Of a stretch of 64,000 nt of DNA, positions 36,237 to 48,054 are shown one piece after another (position 1 is the stretch's first letter; each line of letters opens with the position of its first letter). Below the pieces are notes generated by a model that worked only from the letters and a program-made list of their open reading frames with translations, did no database searches and was not told the origin of the DNA. The translations under genes and the position numbers were made by a program. Origin of the DNA: Arminella tubonensis (GTDB taxonomy: Bacteria > Pseudomonadota > Alphaproteobacteria > Rhizobiales > Rhizobiaceae). The stretch is from NCBI RefSeq assembly GCF_003240585.1, contig NZ_PCDP01000035.1, positions 62,001-126,000 on the forward strand, given 5' to 3'.

Positions 36237-36265
36237 TTATTATTCCCAATATGGGAACATGTCAA
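36237..36265 (-). promoter_or_regulatory. higBA promoter
   Basis: On the minus strand: -35 TTGACA (36260-36265), a 17-base spacer, then -10 TAATAA (36237-36242). The -35 is perfect, and the spacing is optimal. The start codon ATG (36231-36229) begins six bases after the -10, so transcription would start at or next to the ATG. Confidence 0.75.
36243..36257. promoter_or_regulatory. higBA operator palindrome
   Basis: A 15-base inverted repeat TTCCCA-ATA-TGGGAA fills almost the entire spacer between -35 and -10. Such a dyad is the usual kind of site for HigA autorepression. Binding would directly exclude RNA polymerase. Confidence 0.65.
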
Positions 36266-36277
36266 GGCACAGCCACC

Positions 36278-38617
<2,340 letters not shown>

Positions 38618-38621
38618 CTGA

Positions 38622-40295
38622 CTACCCATTCCCCGCCAGCAACCTTGCCGCCGCCGCCCTCGCCTCGTCGGTAACCGATGCGCCAGCGAGCATTCGAGCG
38701 ATTTCCTCGGTCCGGTCCTTGGGCTCCATCGCCGCGACTCGCGTAAATATCTTTTCCGAGCCATCCCCCGACGGCCCCTTCGAGATCAGCAGATGCGTCG
38801 CGGCACGAGCAGCAACCTGCGGCGCATGTGTCACCGACAGCACCTGCACCCGCTCCGAAAGCCGCTTCAATCTCTGGCCGATCGCATCGGCCACCGCCCC
38901 GCCAACGCCGGTGTCGATTTCGTCGAAGACGAGCGTGGGTGCGGAACCGCGGTCGGCAAGAGCAACCTTGAGAGCCAGAAGGAACCGCGAAAGCTCTCCG
39001 CCGGACGCGACCTTCATAATGGAGCCGGGTCGGGTGCCCGGATTGGTCTGAACGTGGAACTCGACGATGTCGATACCGTCGGCGGTCGCCGCGTCCTCGC
39101 TGCTTGAGATCTCGACCATGAAACGCGCACGTTCGAGCTTCAGCGCGGGCAATTCGGTCATCACGGCGGCAGCAAGCGCCTCGCCCGCGTGATGACGCTT
39201 GTCCGAGAGGGATCGCGCCGCTGCGTCGAATGCTGCCTTGGCGACGGTAAGCTCGGCCTCGAGCTTGCCCAGCCTCTCCTCGCCCGCATCGAGATCGGCA
39301 AGTTCGATGATCATCCGCTCGGCCAGCGCCGGCAGGCCCGTCACCGGCACAGAATATTTGCGCGAGGCAGCTCGCAGCGCGAATAGGCGCTCCTCGACGC
39401 GCTCCAGCTCCTTCGGATCGTACTCGGTCTTCCGAAGTGCGGCTTCGACTTCCATCTGCGCGTTGGACAGCTGGTCGAGGGCGGCATCGAGCAGCGCGAC
39501 GGTGTCTTCCAGCAGCCCCGGCGCTTCATGGCTCTTGCGTTCGAGCCTTCGCACCAGAGAGGCTATATGCGGTACCGGCGAGGCGTTGCCGTTGAGAAAT
39601 TCGGATGCCTCGGAAATGTCGCCGGCGATCCGCTCGGCCTTCATCATTCGCGAGCGGCGATCGGCGAGATCGTCCTCCTCACCGTCCTGCGGGGAAAGCG
39701 CTTCCAGCTCTTCCACTGACGAGCGAATATAGTCGGCCTCGCGCGCAGCGTTCTCCACCTTCTCGCGGTGCTTCTTCAGCGTCCGCTCGGTGTCCCGCCA
39801 GATCCTGTAGAGAGCAGATACCTGCTGCAGGTCGTCGTTCAATCCGGCGAATGCGTCGAGCAGCATGCGGTGGGCGTCGGTGTCGACCAGCGCGCGGTCG
39901 TCATGCTGCCCGTGAATCTCGACGAGCAACTGGCCTGCCTGGCGCATCAGCTGGACGCTGAGCGGCTGGTCGTTGACAAAGGCCTTGGTGCGGCCGTCTG
40001 CGGATTGGGTGCGGCGGAAGATCAGGTCGCCGTCATCGTCGATGCCGTTGTCCCGCAACAGCCTGCGCGCGGCGTGGTTCATGGCGACGTCGAAGACGGC
40101 AGTCACCTGCCCCTTGTCCTCGCCATGCCGCACGAGATCGCCGTCGCCGCGCCCCCCGAGGGCCAGCGACAGACTGTCAAGCAGGATGGATTTGCCGGCG
40201 CCGGTCTCTCCGGTCAGGACAGAAAGCCCGGTCTCGAAGGCAAGATCCAGCCGCTCGATCAGGACGATATCGCGGATCGAAAGCTGGATCAGCAT
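38622..40295 (-). CDS. recN: DNA repair protein RecN
   Basis: RecN is an SMC-like ATPase acting in double-strand break repair by bringing DNA ends together. The 557-residue protein has the N-terminal Walker A GETGAGKSILLDSLSLALGG near residue 35, a coiled-coil central region (~150-350, rich in Glu/Leu/Arg), and the C-terminal signature SGGELSRFLLALKVAL followed by Walker B TLVFDEIDTGVGG. The opening LIQLSIRDIVLIERLDLAF is typical. It follows bamD by 13 bases and is likely co-transcribed with it. Identification is secure. Confidence 0.95.
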   Translation of the reverse strand: MLIQLSIRDIVLIERLDLAFETGLSVLTGETGAGKSILLDSLSLALGGRGDGDLVRHGEDKGQVTAVFDVAMNHAARRLLRDNGIDDDGDLIFRRTQSADGRTKAFVNDQPLSVQLMRQAGQLLVEIHGQHDDRALVDTDAHRMLLDAFAGLNDDLQQVSALYRIWRDTERTLKKHREKVENAAREADYIRSSVEELEALSPQDGEEDDLADRRSRMMKAERIAGDISEASEFLNGNASPVPHIASLVRRLERKSHEAPGLLEDTVALLDAALDQLSNAQMEVEAALRKTEYDPKELERVEERLFALRAASRKYSVPVTGLPALAERMIIELADLDAGEERLGKLEAELTVAKAAFDAAARSLSDKRHHAGEALAAAVMTELPALKLERARFMVEISSSEDAATADGIDIVEFHVQTNPGTRPGSIMKVASGGELSRFLLALKVALADRGSAPTLVFDEIDTGVGGAVADAIGQRLKRLSERVQVLSVTHAPQVAARAATHLLISKGPSGDGSEKIFTRVAAMEPKDRTEEIARMLAGASVTDEARAAAARLLAGNG

Positions 40296-40308
40296 CTGTG
40301 CTCAAATC

Positions 40309-41154
40309 TCACGTACCAAGAAGCAGTTTCTTGCCGGCGCGGGCGATCCACGAACCACTGTTTTCACGAGGTTCAGTGCCGCCGCTCTTCAGGAGCTTGT
40401 ACGAGTCTGCATACCACTGGCTATCAGGATAGTTGTGCCCGAGCACGGCAGCGGCCGTCTGCGCTTCCTCGACAATGCCCATTGCATAATAGGCTTCGAC
40501 GAGTCGCGCCAGTGCTTCCTCGACCTGGTTCGTCGTCGGGTATTGCTCGACAACGATGCGGAAGCGCGAAATCGCCGGCAGATAGTTTTTCCGCTCGAGG
40601 TAATAGCGGCCGATCTGCATTTCCTTGCCGGCAAGCTGGTCGCGGGCAAAACGTATCTTCGCCTGCGCATCGCTCACATATTCCGACTTCGGATAGTCGT
40701 TGACGACCTTTTGCATCGCAACGATGGTCTGCTGGGCTGCACGCTGGTCCTGCGTGACGTCGGTGATCTGCTTGGAATAGGACGAGCCGACCAGATACTG
40801 CACATAGGCAGCGTCGTCAGATGTAGGATATTGCTTCAGATAGGCATTTCCGCTTTCGACCGCGTCGTCGTAGTTGCCCTGGCGGTACTTCACGAAAGTG
40901 CTCATGACCAGCGCCTTGCGAGCCCAATCCGAAAACGGCTGTTCGCGGTTGATGGCGTCGAATTTCTTTCCGGCCTCGCCGAGGTTGCCGGCCTTGATGT
41001 TGGCAAGCCCCTGATTGTAGAGGGCCTCCGGAGGATCCGTATCGACGGCGAGCTTGGTGATATCGATGTCTTTGTCAGCCTGACATCCGGAAACCGCAGC
41101 ACCCACACCGGCCAGGAGAAGCGATACGAGCAAGGCCCGTGCTGTATTCTTCAT
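40309..41154 (-). CDS. bamD: Outer-membrane assembly lipoprotein BamD
   Basis: BamD (ComL) is the essential lipoprotein of the BAM complex that inserts beta-barrel proteins. The protein has a lipoprotein signal peptide with lipobox VSGC, followed by five tetratricopeptide-like repeats, including [25 protein letters not shown] and the long C-terminal helices. ATG 41154 is chosen at the start of the signal peptide ([15 protein letters not shown]); the frame is open to 41178. It lies ~300 bases downstream of lpxC, after a strong terminator, so it is probably a separate transcript with recN. Confidence 0.93.
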   Translation of the reverse strand: MKNTARALLVSLLLAGVGAAVSGCQADKDIDITKLAVDTDPPEALYNQGLANIKAGNLGEAGKKFDAINREQPFSDWARKALVMSTFVKYRQGNYDDAVESGNAYLKQYPTSDDAAYVQYLVGSSYSKQITDVTQDQRAAQQTIVAMQKVVNDYPKSEYVSDAQAKIRFARDQLAGKEMQIGRYYLERKNYLPAISRFRIVVEQYPTTNQVEEALARLVEAYYAMGIVEEAQTAAAVLGHNYPDSQWYADSYKLLKSGGTEPRENSGSWIARAGKKLLLGT

Positions 41155-41464
41155 GCTTTCAGATCCTGCAAAACCCATCGGAAAAATCCCAATTGCCGTC
41201 GTGACGGAAACGGCTGCTTCTCGATGGCGTTTCTATCCACAAAAGCACCATCAGGGCAACGCAATGATGATGCATTAACGCATTTTTGTGGCAGTGCCGC
41301 TGAGATTGCGGTCTTTAGCCACTGAATTGACAGAAGTTTCGGCCGCGGCGGGGTATCCCTGACATAACCGGGCCGGACGACTTGCGCAGCGGGCAGATCC
41401 AGCCTCAAGAAAAAAGCCGCCCCCTTTCGGAGGCGGCTACCCTGATCACTGGAAATTCTGGAGG
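41155..41464. other. Intergenic region between lpxC and bamD
   Basis: About 310 bases hold the lpxC terminator at its 41410-41438 end and must contain the bamD promoter. A GCATTAACGC sequence occurs near 41273. I see no coding gene. Confidence 0.45.
41410..41438 (-). terminator. Strong terminator closing the dcw-lpxC cluster
   Basis: On the minus strand a 10-bp stem (AGCCGCCTCC with GGGGGCGGCT, one G-U pair) is closed by a GAAA tetraloop and followed by TTTTTTC. It begins 26 bases after the lpxC stop. This is a textbook rho-independent terminator. Confidence 0.9.
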
Positions 41465-42421
41465 TCATGCCGACCAGGGTGCAAACTCGGGTGCGCTGAC
41501 CGCGACGAAGTCGCGCGTGCTGGCGCGTTGGCGCGGTGCCGAAGCCTCGACAACTTCATAAGCTGTCGGATCGCTGAGAAGAGCCTTCAGCGCATTGGCA
41601 TTCATACGGTGGCCCCCGCGATAGGAACGGTAGCAGCCGATGAACTGAGTGCCGGCAAGAGCCAGGTCGCCGACCGCATCGAGCGTCTTGTGACGAACGA
41701 ACTCGTCCTTGGCGTAGCGCAGGCCTTCGACATTGATCACGGTGTCGTCGTCGGAGATGACGACCGAATTCTCAAGCGAGGAACCGAGCGCATGGCCCGA
41801 CGCCCAGAGACGCTCCACATCGCGCATGAAGCCAAACGTACGAGCGCGGGACAGTTCGGACTTGAACGTCTTTGCAGTCAATTCGCCTTCCCACTTCTGA
41901 CGGCCGATCAGAGGGCTGTCGAAATCGATCTCGACTTCGAAGCGTGTGCCGTCATGCGGGCGAAACTCGCACCATGAACCGCCTGATTCGATCCGGACCG
42001 GCTTGGTGACGCGGATGTACCGGCGCTTGACGCCGAGCGGAACGATACCCGTCTGCTCGATCGCCTCGATGAAAGGATAGGAGCTGCCGTCCATGATAGG
42101 CATCTCGGCGCCCTGTACTTCGATCAGCACGTTGTCGAGACCGATGGCATAGATCGCGGCCATGACGTGCTCGACGGTCGCGACGGAGCGGGCCGGCGAA
42201 AGACCGAGGACTGTGCAAAGGTCGGTGTTGCCGACCTGCGAGGAAACCGCACGCAGTTCGGTAACGTCGCCGTTGTCGTGCATGCGCTGGAATACGACGC
42301 CTGTATCGGCTTCAGCCGGGAGTAAGGTAATAGACACATTGGCCCCGGAATGAACTCCGATACCCGACATCGTCAGGGGGCTAGCAATGGTGGTCTGAAA
42401 ACCCAGCAATCTGATTGCCAT
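41465..42421 (-). CDS. lpxC: UDP-3-O-acyl-N-acetylglucosamine deacetylase
   Basis: LpxC is the zinc deacetylase committing UDP-GlcNAc to lipid A synthesis in the cytosol. The 318-residue protein is of normal length. Zinc-binding and catalytic segments are visible: SVATVEHVMAAIYA (His), DGSSYPFIEAIEQTG, and late HKTLDAVGDLALAG (His and Asp) and SYRGGHRMNANAL (catalytic His). The ATG at 42421 begins the family core (MAIRLLGFQTTIASPL). It follows ftsZ after a ~310-base gap, the order also seen in other bacteria. The following terminator ends the transcript. Identification is secure. Confidence 0.96.
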   Translation of the reverse strand: MAIRLLGFQTTIASPLTMSGIGVHSGANVSITLLPAEADTGVVFQRMHDNGDVTELRAVSSQVGNTDLCTVLGLSPARSVATVEHVMAAIYAIGLDNVLIEVQGAEMPIMDGSSYPFIEAIEQTGIVPLGVKRRYIRVTKPVRIESGGSWCEFRPHDGTRFEVEIDFDSPLIGRQKWEGELTAKTFKSELSRARTFGFMRDVERLWASGHALGSSLENSVVISDDDTVINVEGLRYAKDEFVRHKTLDAVGDLALAGTQFIGCYRSYRGGHRMNANALKALLSDPTAYEVVEASAPRQRASTRDFVAVSAPEFAPWSA

Positions 42422-42732
42422 TCAATTTCTGCCTTCATCTTCCTTCACCGGACCGGGCGGCTCTTGGGGTGCCTGCCCTTCATTGCTTGGTCCAGTCTGT
42501 CATTTCACTGCGGAATTCGAATGCAATTCGCTATCGAACACGATTCCGGTAGTGCGCTTGGTACTTACATACGCGCCGGGCGATCGCATTCCAAATCACT
42601 GTTTCTTTCGCAATGTAACGGAAGCAGGCCTCTGAAATCCCTAGGTAATTTTCGAAAAACAGAATGGCTGAAAGTTCCAGCGCCCGAGGCGGAAAATTAC
42701 CTCGGGCGATGGAGTGACGTTAAGTCAGACAC
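42422..42732. other. Intergenic region between ftsZ and lpxC
   Basis: A gap of ~310 bases, with an AT-richer centre (e.g. TGCAATTCGCTATCG and CAATGTAACGG). It should hold an lpxC promoter. Next to ftsZ is a 9-bp hairpin (see separate entry). No gene supported. Confidence 0.45.
42681..42708 (-). terminator. Hairpin after ftsZ, without T tract
   Basis: A 9-bp perfect stem CGCCCGAGG/CCTCGGGCG with a ten-base loop lies 25-50 bases past the ftsZ stop. No run of T follows on the minus strand. It could be a weak or factor-dependent terminator, or stabilise the ftsZ mRNA 3' end. Confidence 0.45.
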
Positions 42733-44466
42733 TCAGTTCGATTGACGGCGCAGGAAGGCCGGAATTTCGAGCTGGTCGTCTTCCTGGCTCATGCGTGCCT
42801 GCGGTGCCGCGCGGCCATGATCGTCGAGCTGGCCACGACGCGGAGCATAAAGGCTAGCCTCCGGCGACGGTGCGCGACGCTGCTGCGATGCAGCGGTCGG
42901 AGCGGGTGCGGTCATGTCGGCGGCGGGGGCCTCTTCTTCGCGACGTCCGAGCGAATTGGTGATCCGCTTCAGAAGACCCATCGGGCCGCGATCTTCGGCT
43001 GCAGGTGCCGCATTTGGCTGAGAGCGATGATCCATCTCGGCCTTCACGACCGGAGAGAAATCCTCGACCTTCGGCATGCGCACCTGTTCGGGGGCCTGGC
43101 GAATGATCGGCTCGTGACGCATCTGCGGCTGCGCGGCCGGTTGGCTCATCGGCTGCGAGACGGGCTGCTGCATAACCGGTGCTGGCTGTGGTGCGGGCTG
43201 ACGCATCACGGGTGCGGTCTCCGGAGCGCCGGAAAACAGGCGGCTCTGGGGACGGAAGGTCTCTTCCTGTGCGACCGGCTGCGGGGTCGGCGCTGGCTGG
43301 CGGATAGCGATATCGAGTTCGCGTTCCATTTGCGCTTCCGCCTCGCGGATGGTCATTGCGATCGGGTCGACGGTCTTCGGGGCCTGCGCGACATAGGCAG
43401 GCTGGGCTGCGGCCGCTGCCGGAACAACAGCCGCGGAGGGACGGACAATCGGCTTCGCGATAGAACGGAATTCCATATTCCGTTCTGCAGCTTCGTTCAT
43501 CGCACGGTCGATGCCGGTGGCGACGACCGAGACGCGGATGATGCCTTCGAGCGATTCGTCGAAAGTGGCGCCGAGGATGATGTTGGCGTCCGGATCGACT
43601 TCCTCGCGAATACGGGTTGCCGCTTCGTCGACTTCGAACAGCGTCAGGTCGCGACCGCCGGTGATGGAGATCAACAGGCCCTGGGCGCCCTTCATCGAGG
43701 TTTCGTCGAGCAGCGGGTTGGCAATCGCGGCTTCGGCAGCCTGCATGGCGCGGCCGGAGCCGGATGCTTCGCCGGTGCCCATCATTGCCCGGCCCATTTC
43801 ACGCATCACGGAGCGAACGTCGGCGAAGTCGAGGTTGATGAGACCTTCCTTCACCATCAGGTCGGTGATGCAGGCAACGCCCGAATAGAGAACCTGGTCG
43901 GCCATGGCGAAGGCGTCCGCGAAGGTCGTCTTGTCGTTGGCGATACGGAAAAGGTTTTGGTTCGGGATGACGATCAGCGTATCGACCGACTTCTGCAGTT
44001 CCTGGATGCCCATTTCGGCCAGCCGCATGCGACGGCCACCTTCGAAGTGGAACGGCTTGGTGACGACGCCGACCGTGAGGATGCCCTTGTTGCGGGCAGC
44101 CTGTGCGACCACGGGTGCAGCACCGGTGCCGGTGCCGCCGCCCATGCCGGCGGTGACGAAACACATATGCGTGCCGTTCAGGTGGTCGACGATCTCGTCG
44201 ATGCATTCTTCAGCAGCTGCGCGGCCGACTTCCGGCTGCGAACCGGCGCCGAGGCCCTCGGTGACATTGACGCCGAGCTGGATGATGCGTTCGGCCTTGG
44301 TCATCGTCAGCGCCTGCGCGTCCGTATTGGCAACGACGAAGTCGACGCCCTGGAGGCCAGCGGTGATCATGTTATTGACGGCATTGCCGCCGCCGCCACC
44401 AACGCCGAACACGGTGATCCGCGGCTTCAGCTCAGTGATATCTGGCTTTTGCAGCTTGATAGTCAT
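42733..44466 (-). CDS. ftsZ: Cell division protein FtsZ
   Basis: FtsZ is the tubulin-like GTPase forming the Z ring. It is long at 577 residues. The GTPase core (~1-320) shows the [11 protein letters not shown] loop, the tubulin signature [10 protein letters not shown] and the catalytic loop [11 protein letters not shown]. It is followed by the long disordered Pro/Gln-rich linker typical of Rhizobiales and other alphaproteobacteria (~335-560). The conserved C-terminal peptide [10 protein letters not shown], which binds FtsA and other partners, ends the protein. AGAAGGA lies nine bases before the ATG. It follows ftsA by 108 bases. The order ddlB-ftsQ-ftsA-ftsZ is intact. Confidence 0.97.
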   Translation of the reverse strand: MTIKLQKPDITELKPRITVFGVGGGGGNAVNNMITAGLQGVDFVVANTDAQALTMTKAERIIQLGVNVTEGLGAGSQPEVGRAAAEECIDEIVDHLNGTHMCFVTAGMGGGTGTGAAPVVAQAARNKGILTVGVVTKPFHFEGGRRMRLAEMGIQELQKSVDTLIVIPNQNLFRIANDKTTFADAFAMADQVLYSGVACITDLMVKEGLINLDFADVRSVMREMGRAMMGTGEASGSGRAMQAAEAAIANPLLDETSMKGAQGLLISITGGRDLTLFEVDEAATRIREEVDPDANIILGATFDESLEGIIRVSVVATGIDRAMNEAAERNMEFRSIAKPIVRPSAAVVPAAAAAQPAYVAQAPKTVDPIAMTIREAEAQMERELDIAIRQPAPTPQPVAQEETFRPQSRLFSGAPETAPVMRQPAPQPAPVMQQPVSQPMSQPAAQPQMRHEPIIRQAPEQVRMPKVEDFSPVVKAEMDHRSQPNAAPAAEDRGPMGLLKRITNSLGRREEEAPAADMTAPAPTAASQQRRAPSPEASLYAPRRGQLDDHGRAAPQARMSQEDDQLEIPAFLRRQSN

Positions 44467-44574
44467 TGCATCAGTTCCTTCTCTCTATGGCCGCATCGCC
44501 ACGCCGGCCAATTCACTCAATGTCATTCGCCTGGCCTTGCCCGGAAGCGTTCATCGCGATCCGGGGCCATGCAC

Positions 44575-45906
44575 TCAGAAACTTTCCTTCAGCCACTGCC
44601 CGACACGGGCAAAACGGCTGTTGTTACCGCCCAGCGACGAAAGCAAACCGCTTCCTGCCGCATGTGTCTCCATGTCCGCGACCTGCGGATAAATCATCAG
44701 GCCGACCGCCGTCGAAAAGGCTGGGCCCTTGGCTGCCGTCGGCAGGCCGGACACACCCATCGGGCGGCCGATACGAACGTTGCGGGCAAGGATGCGCCGC
44801 GCCACGTCAGGCAGGCCGGTCAACTGGCTGCCGCCGCCTGTCAGCACCACGCGCTTGCCGACGATCGGGCTGAAACCGGAACGCTGGATGCGGTCGCGGA
44901 TCAATTCGAGCGTTTCTTCGATGCGGGCGCGCACGATGCGCGACACCAGCGCCTTCGGCACATGGGTCGGCTGGTCGCGGTCATCCTCGCCGATCGGCGG
45001 GATGGAAATCAGTTCGCGGTCGTCAGAGGTGTTCGGCAGCGCCGAGGCATGCACGACCTTCAGCCGTTCCGCATCCTCGATGCGGGTCGAAAGACCACGG
45101 GCAAGGTCGGTCGTGACGTGATGACCACCGATGCTGACGGCGTCGGTGTGAACAAGCTTGCCTTCGGCAAAGACCGAGATCGTCGTCGTGCCGCCGCCCA
45201 TGTCGATCGCGGCGCAGCCGAGCTCGACTTCGTCGTCGACGAGAGCGGCAAGACCGCTTGCGTAAGGGGTCGCCACCATGCCCTCGACCGAGAGATGAGC
45301 GCGATTGACGCTGAGCTCGAGGTTGCGAAGCGCGGCGCGCTCGGCAGTTACCACATGCATCTCGACGCCAAGCGCATCGCCGAACATCGAAAGCGGATCG
45401 CGGATACCGCGCTCACCGTCCAGCGAGTAGCCGGTGGCCAGCGAATGCAGCACGGCGCGGTCCTGGCGGATCGACTGATGGCAAGCGGCGGACAGCACTT
45501 TCTTCAGGTCATTGCCTTCGACTTCCTGCCCACCGAGATCGATCGTCGCGGTGTAGATATCGCTGCCAAGGCGTCCGGCAGAGACATTGACGATCAGGCT
45601 CTCGACGGTCAGCCCCGCCATGCGCTCGGCAGCGTCGACGGCAAGCCGGATGACGCCCTCGACCGCATCGAGGTCGGCGATGACGCCGGTCTTGATGCCG
45701 CGCGAACGCTGATGGCCGATGCCGATGACTTCGATATTGTGCGTGCGGCCAGGCAAAACCTGGCTCTCCTCGCGAGGCGTCAGCCGCCCGATCATGCAGA
45801 CGACCTTGGTCGAGCCGATGTCGAGGACTGAAACGATATGCGACCGCTTCGACGAAAGCGGCTTCAGGCGCGGCAATCCAAAGTGGGACGAACCGAATAA
45901 GCTCAT
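44575..45906 (-). CDS. ftsA: Cell division protein FtsA
   Basis: FtsA is the actin-like ATPase tethering FtsZ to the membrane. The 443-residue protein has the actin-fold phosphate loop SVLDIGSTKVVCMIGRL near residue 27 and a second loop AAIDMGGGTTTISVFAEGK near 220. A VVLTGGGSQLTGLPDVARR adenosine motif follows near 360. The family has an amphipathic C-terminal membrane helix, here the final FARVGQWLKESF. The start ATG 45906 overlaps the ftsQ stop in ATGA; the frame extends further upstream only as ftsQ's shadow. The gap to ftsZ is 108 bases. Confidence 0.96.
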   Translation of the reverse strand: MSLFGSSHFGLPRLKPLSSKRSHIVSVLDIGSTKVVCMIGRLTPREESQVLPGRTHNIEVIGIGHQRSRGIKTGVIADLDAVEGVIRLAVDAAERMAGLTVESLIVNVSAGRLGSDIYTATIDLGGQEVEGNDLKKVLSAACHQSIRQDRAVLHSLATGYSLDGERGIRDPLSMFGDALGVEMHVVTAERAALRNLELSVNRAHLSVEGMVATPYASGLAALVDDEVELGCAAIDMGGGTTTISVFAEGKLVHTDAVSIGGHHVTTDLARGLSTRIEDAERLKVVHASALPNTSDDRELISIPPIGEDDRDQPTHVPKALVSRIVRARIEETLELIRDRIQRSGFSPIVGKRVVLTGGGSQLTGLPDVARRILARNVRIGRPMGVSGLPTAAKGPAFSTAVGLMIYPQVADMETHAAGSGLLSSLGGNNSRFARVGQWLKESF

Positions 45907-46811
45907 GTGCTCTGTCCCGCCTTTGTCAAAGCTTTTGTCCTGTTGTCGACCGCTGCCTGCCGGCGGATTGCCGCGTCGGGCGTCAGCTCGATGGTTGTAC
46001 GATCCTCGAGGCGAAGATCCACCGCTGCGATATCCCGCTGCAGCAGATCGTTCTGCCTGTTCATCTTGCTCAGCTGGGCCATCGCCTGCTGGACGTTGTC
46101 TTCCGGCAACTTCACGACGATGCCGTTGTCGAGGTAGACATCCCACCGGCGACCGGCGATACGCACGAAAGCCTTGATCCGGCTGCGAATGTCAGGCCAC
46201 TGGGCAAACTCGTCGACGACGGATGCCGCGGCCGTTTCGGCATCGCGGCCAACAAAAAGCGGCAGCGCTGCGAACTTGTTGTCCCTGAGTGGCGCAATGA
46301 CGCTTCCGTTCTTTTCGATCAAAGACAGCTCGGAGCCGTGCTGCCAGATCGCGTAGGCCTGGCGCTCCCTGAGCTTCACTTCGACCGTCCTCGGATAGAC
46401 CTTGCGGACCTCGACATTCTCGACCCACGGAAGGGTCGCGATCTTCTTGCGGGCAGCATCGACGTCGAGCGCGACCAGCGAAGTGGTCCCGTCGAGACCC
46501 AGCAGCTGCAGGATCTCGATTTCCGACGTCTGGTCGTTGCCCGAGACCTTTACGTCCTCGATGGCAAATCCGACGGCCGTCGTGGTCGCCTGCGCCACCG
46601 TCTGCGTATGGCCGCCAAGCGACATCCCGTAGAACCCGGTCGCAGCGAGAAACGCTACCGCCGATACGGTGCCAGTGTGAGCTGGAATACTGATGCGACC
46701 GGAGCCGAGGCTGACAAGGAAGCGTACGGCGCGGCGCAACGGGCGAGGCAGCACGAACAATTCGTCAGCGTCGTCGAAGGTAGCCACAGCCCGGTGACGG
46801 GATCGCCTCAT
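45903..46811 (-). CDS. ftsQ: Cell division protein FtsQ
   Basis: FtsQ is a bitopic divisome scaffold protein. An N-terminal cytoplasmic segment (with PRPLRRAVRFL) is followed by one membrane helix (TVSAVAFLAATGFYGMSL) and the periplasmic POTRA domain (IEDVKVSGNDQTSEIEILQLLG). The FtsQ/DivIB beta domain comes next, with LPWVENVEVRKVYPRTVEVKLRER and a long C-terminal part. ATG 46811 is used; GTG 46820 next to the ddlB stop is also possible. It overlaps ftsA by four bases and follows ddlB closely, so ddlB-ftsQ-ftsA is translated as one unit. Confidence 0.93.
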   Translation of the reverse strand: MRRSRHRAVATFDDADELFVLPRPLRRAVRFLVSLGSGRISIPAHTGTVSAVAFLAATGFYGMSLGGHTQTVAQATTTAVGFAIEDVKVSGNDQTSEIEILQLLGLDGTTSLVALDVDAARKKIATLPWVENVEVRKVYPRTVEVKLRERQAYAIWQHGSELSLIEKNGSVIAPLRDNKFAALPLFVGRDAETAAASVVDEFAQWPDIRSRIKAFVRIAGRRWDVYLDNGIVVKLPEDNVQQAMAQLSKMNRQNDLLQRDIAAVDLRLEDRTTIELTPDAAIRRQAAVDNRTKALTKAGQST

Positions 46812-46822
46812 TCTTTTCACCG

Positions 46823-47749
46823 TCAACGATAGCAAGACGCGTCCTCCACCATCCAACGGAGAAATTCGCCAAATGAGTAGCCGGCATGGCCGGCCATTTC
46901 AGGCACCAGCGAAGTGGGGGTCATTCCCGGCTGGGTGTTGATCTCCAACCAGATAATTTCACCGTCTTCGGAAAAGCGATCGTCATAACGGAAGTCAGAC
47001 CGGCTGACGCCACGGCAGCCAATTGCTTGATGCGCCCTTAACGACAATGATTGAATTTTTTGGTAAATATTTGGTGAAATTTTCGCGGGAATGACGTGTT
47101 TTGATCCGCCTGCCGCATATTTGGCATCGTAGTCATAAAAGCCGTGACCGAGCGGCACGACCTCTGTGACACCAAGCGCCACATCGCCCATGACGCCACA
47201 TGTCAGCTCGCGACCGGCGATATAGCGCTCGACGATCACCTGCTCGCCATAGCTCCACTCCGGCGACGAGATGATCTGCGGCGGGTGCGTCTGGTCTTCC
47301 TGGACGATCACGACGCCGAAGCTCGACCCCTCTTTGACAGGCTTTACGACATAAGGCGCAGGCATTGGATGCGCCGAGATAATTTCGAAGCGATTGAGGA
47401 CCAGCGATTCGGCAACGGGAATGCCCGCGTCCTTGGCCACGACCTTCGCCCTCGCCTTGTCCATGGCAAGCGCGGAAGCCAGCACGCCGGAATGGGTGTA
47501 CGGAATCTGCAGATATTCGAGGATTCCCTGGATCGTCCCGTCTTCCCCGAAAGGCCCGTGCAGCGCATTGAAGACGACATCGGGCTTGAGATCGGCAAGG
47601 CGCGCGGAAACATCGCGCTCTACGTCGACACGCGTGACCCGGTAGCCCTCAGCCTCGAGCGCCTCGGCGCATGCCTTCCCCGACGACAGACTGACCGGTC
47701 GCTCCGAGGAAAACCCGCCCAACAGGACGGCAACATGCTTGCTGCTCAT
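46823..47749 (-). CDS. ddlB: D-alanine--D-alanine ligase
   Basis: This ATP-grasp enzyme makes the D-Ala-D-Ala dipeptide added by MurF. The 308-residue protein shows [18 protein letters not shown] at the start, [15 protein letters not shown], the ATP-binding [14 protein letters not shown] and the metal-binding [16 protein letters not shown] end. ATG 47749 with GGGGG before it is preferred over the open frame to 47809. It is the first gene of the ddlB-ftsQ-ftsA-ftsZ block, and its upstream region carries CtrA-like and CcrM-like sites (separate entry). In most dcw clusters it directly follows murB; here it is split from murB by two transporter genes. Confidence 0.96.
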   Translation of the reverse strand: MSSKHVAVLLGGFSSERPVSLSSGKACAEALEAEGYRVTRVDVERDVSARLADLKPDVVFNALHGPFGEDGTIQGILEYLQIPYTHSGVLASALAMDKARAKVVAKDAGIPVAESLVLNRFEIISAHPMPAPYVVKPVKEGSSFGVVIVQEDQTHPPQIISSPEWSYGEQVIVERYIAGRELTCGVMGDVALGVTEVVPLGHGFYDYDAKYAAGGSKHVIPAKISPNIYQKIQSLSLRAHQAIGCRGVSRSDFRYDDRFSEDGEIIWLEINTQPGMTPTSLVPEMAGHAGYSFGEFLRWMVEDASCYR

Positions 47750-48054
47750 CAACGCCCCCAAATAACCACCAACCCTAAGACCGTACGCTTGCGCGAAGCT
47801 ATTTTCCAAAGAATCCCGCCACGTTCCGGTGAAGGCATTACAACTCCATTATGGTTAATGAAGTGTTTACTTTGGTTAACCGACGTCCGGTTTCGGAATG
47901 AAAAAATTCCGTCGAATCAAATCGCTCCGAAGAATTGTTACTTGGAATCAGAGAGTTGAGATCACTGCAAGCGCTTTTGCGCATTTTCCTGAAATGCAAA
48001 GACCCGCGCCGGCAGGCCGGCGCGGGTCCATGATGCAGAAATTGGAAGCGGTGG
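47750..48054. promoter_or_regulatory. Candidate cell-cycle promoter region of ddlB-ftsQAZ
   Basis: This 305-base gap between aqpZ and ddlB carries, on the minus strand, TTAACCAT (47851-47858) and TTAACCAA (47872-47879), spaced 21 bases apart. Both match the CtrA half-site TTAACCAT or differ by one base. Three GANTC sites for the CcrM methylase are at 47811-47815, 47914-47918 and 47945-47949. Transcription factor binding is inferred from consensus only; no clear -35/-10 was picked. Confidence 0.5.
48001..48028 (-). terminator. Terminator after aqpZ
   Basis: A perfect 13-bp inverted repeat, GACCCGCGCCGGC with two loop bases and its reverse complement, lies 27 bases past the aqpZ stop on the minus strand. 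TTTGCATTT follows. It separates aqpZ from the ddlB promoter. Confidence 0.8.

Noticed and set aside
42742..45831. A 1,029-codon open frame on the plus strand across ftsZ and ftsA
   Set aside because: It lies opposite two conserved division genes with intact motifs and is a codon-bias artefact.
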